Origin: Paracoccaceae bacterium
GTDB taxonomy: Bacteria > Pseudomonadota > Alphaproteobacteria > Rhodobacterales > Rhodobacteraceae
Direction of reading: 5' to 3'
Assembly (NCBI GenBank): GCA_009920225.1
Contig: RGAJ01000088.1
Location: forward strand, 1 to 7,200
Length of the DNA stretch: 7,200 bases
Shown: piece by piece, positions 7,143-7,200 of the stretch
Position numbering within the stretch: position 1 is the first letter of the stretch
How the letters are laid out: every line of letters begins with the position of its first letter
Notes under the pieces: generated by a model
Databases searched by the model: none
Seen by the model: only the letters and a program-made list of their open reading frames with translations
What the model was told of the DNA's origin: nothing
Made by a program: the position numbers and the translations under genes

Positions 7143-7200
7143 ATCGCTCACCCCCCGTGTGCCATTGTGCGACGCGAAACGGGGCAGTGGGGGCATAAAT
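7141..7200 (-). CDS. Possible 3' end of a convergent minus-strand gene (unrecognised)
   Basis: On the minus strand the frame is open from the window edge through 19 codons to TAA at 7143-7141, reading IYAPTAPFRVAQWHTGGER. The stop falls inside the hairpin arm, as expected if the hairpin terminates a convergent gene as well. Nineteen codons are too few to prove coding, and I do not recognise the protein. It may be chance. Confidence 0.25.
   Translation of the reverse strand: MYAPTAPFRVAQWHTGGER

Noticed and set aside
1..7200. Search for insertion sequences, CRISPR repeats, tRNA/rRNA genes, phage or defence genes
   Set aside because: None seen. Genes are tightly packed, and all spacers are under about 110 bases and are accounted for by promoter, ribosome binding site and terminator elements.

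Overview
The window is a compact catabolic operon for hexitols (sorbitol/D-glucitol and mannitol). All complete genes lie on the + strand: smoE, smoF, smoG, smoK, smoS, mtlK, preceded by the 3' end of a LacI-family regulator. Gene order and protein features match the polyol operon known from Rhodobacter sphaeroides. Together with the moderate GC content (about half, by eye), this suggests a Rhodobacteraceae/Roseobacter-type alphaproteobacterium. The assignment rests on recognising the families, not on a database search.

Layout: (1) 1-651, C-terminal two thirds of a LacI-type regulator, cut by the window edge. (2) 652-747, a short intergenic region with a sigma70-like promoter candidate, a CG-centred palindrome that could be an operator, and a clear ribosome binding site for smoE. 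(3) 748-2049, the periplasmic binding protein SmoE. (4) 2050-2156, a strong hairpin plus T-tract inside the operon, then the smoF leader. (5) 2157-4876, two inner-membrane permeases (SmoF, SmoG) and the ATPase SmoK. (6) 4873-7115, two NAD-dependent polyol dehydrogenases, the short-chain SmoS and the long-chain MtlK. (7) 7116-7200, a GC-rich hairpin that looks like the operon terminator, then 57 bases that may encode the end of a convergent minus-strand gene.

How the genes work together: SmoE captures a hexitol in the periplasm. SmoF/SmoG form the channel and a SmoK dimer drives uptake. SmoS oxidises sorbitol (and possibly galactitol) and MtlK oxidises mannitol, both giving ketoses such as fructose. 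The regulator just upstream is the natural candidate for sensing the substrate. No fructokinase or xylulokinase gene is visible in the window.

I found no evidence of an undescribed system. The points worth a second look are regulatory and architectural: the terminator between smoE and smoF, the strong codon-usage shift in smoE, the translational overlaps at smoK/smoS and smoS/mtlK, and the possible operator sites.
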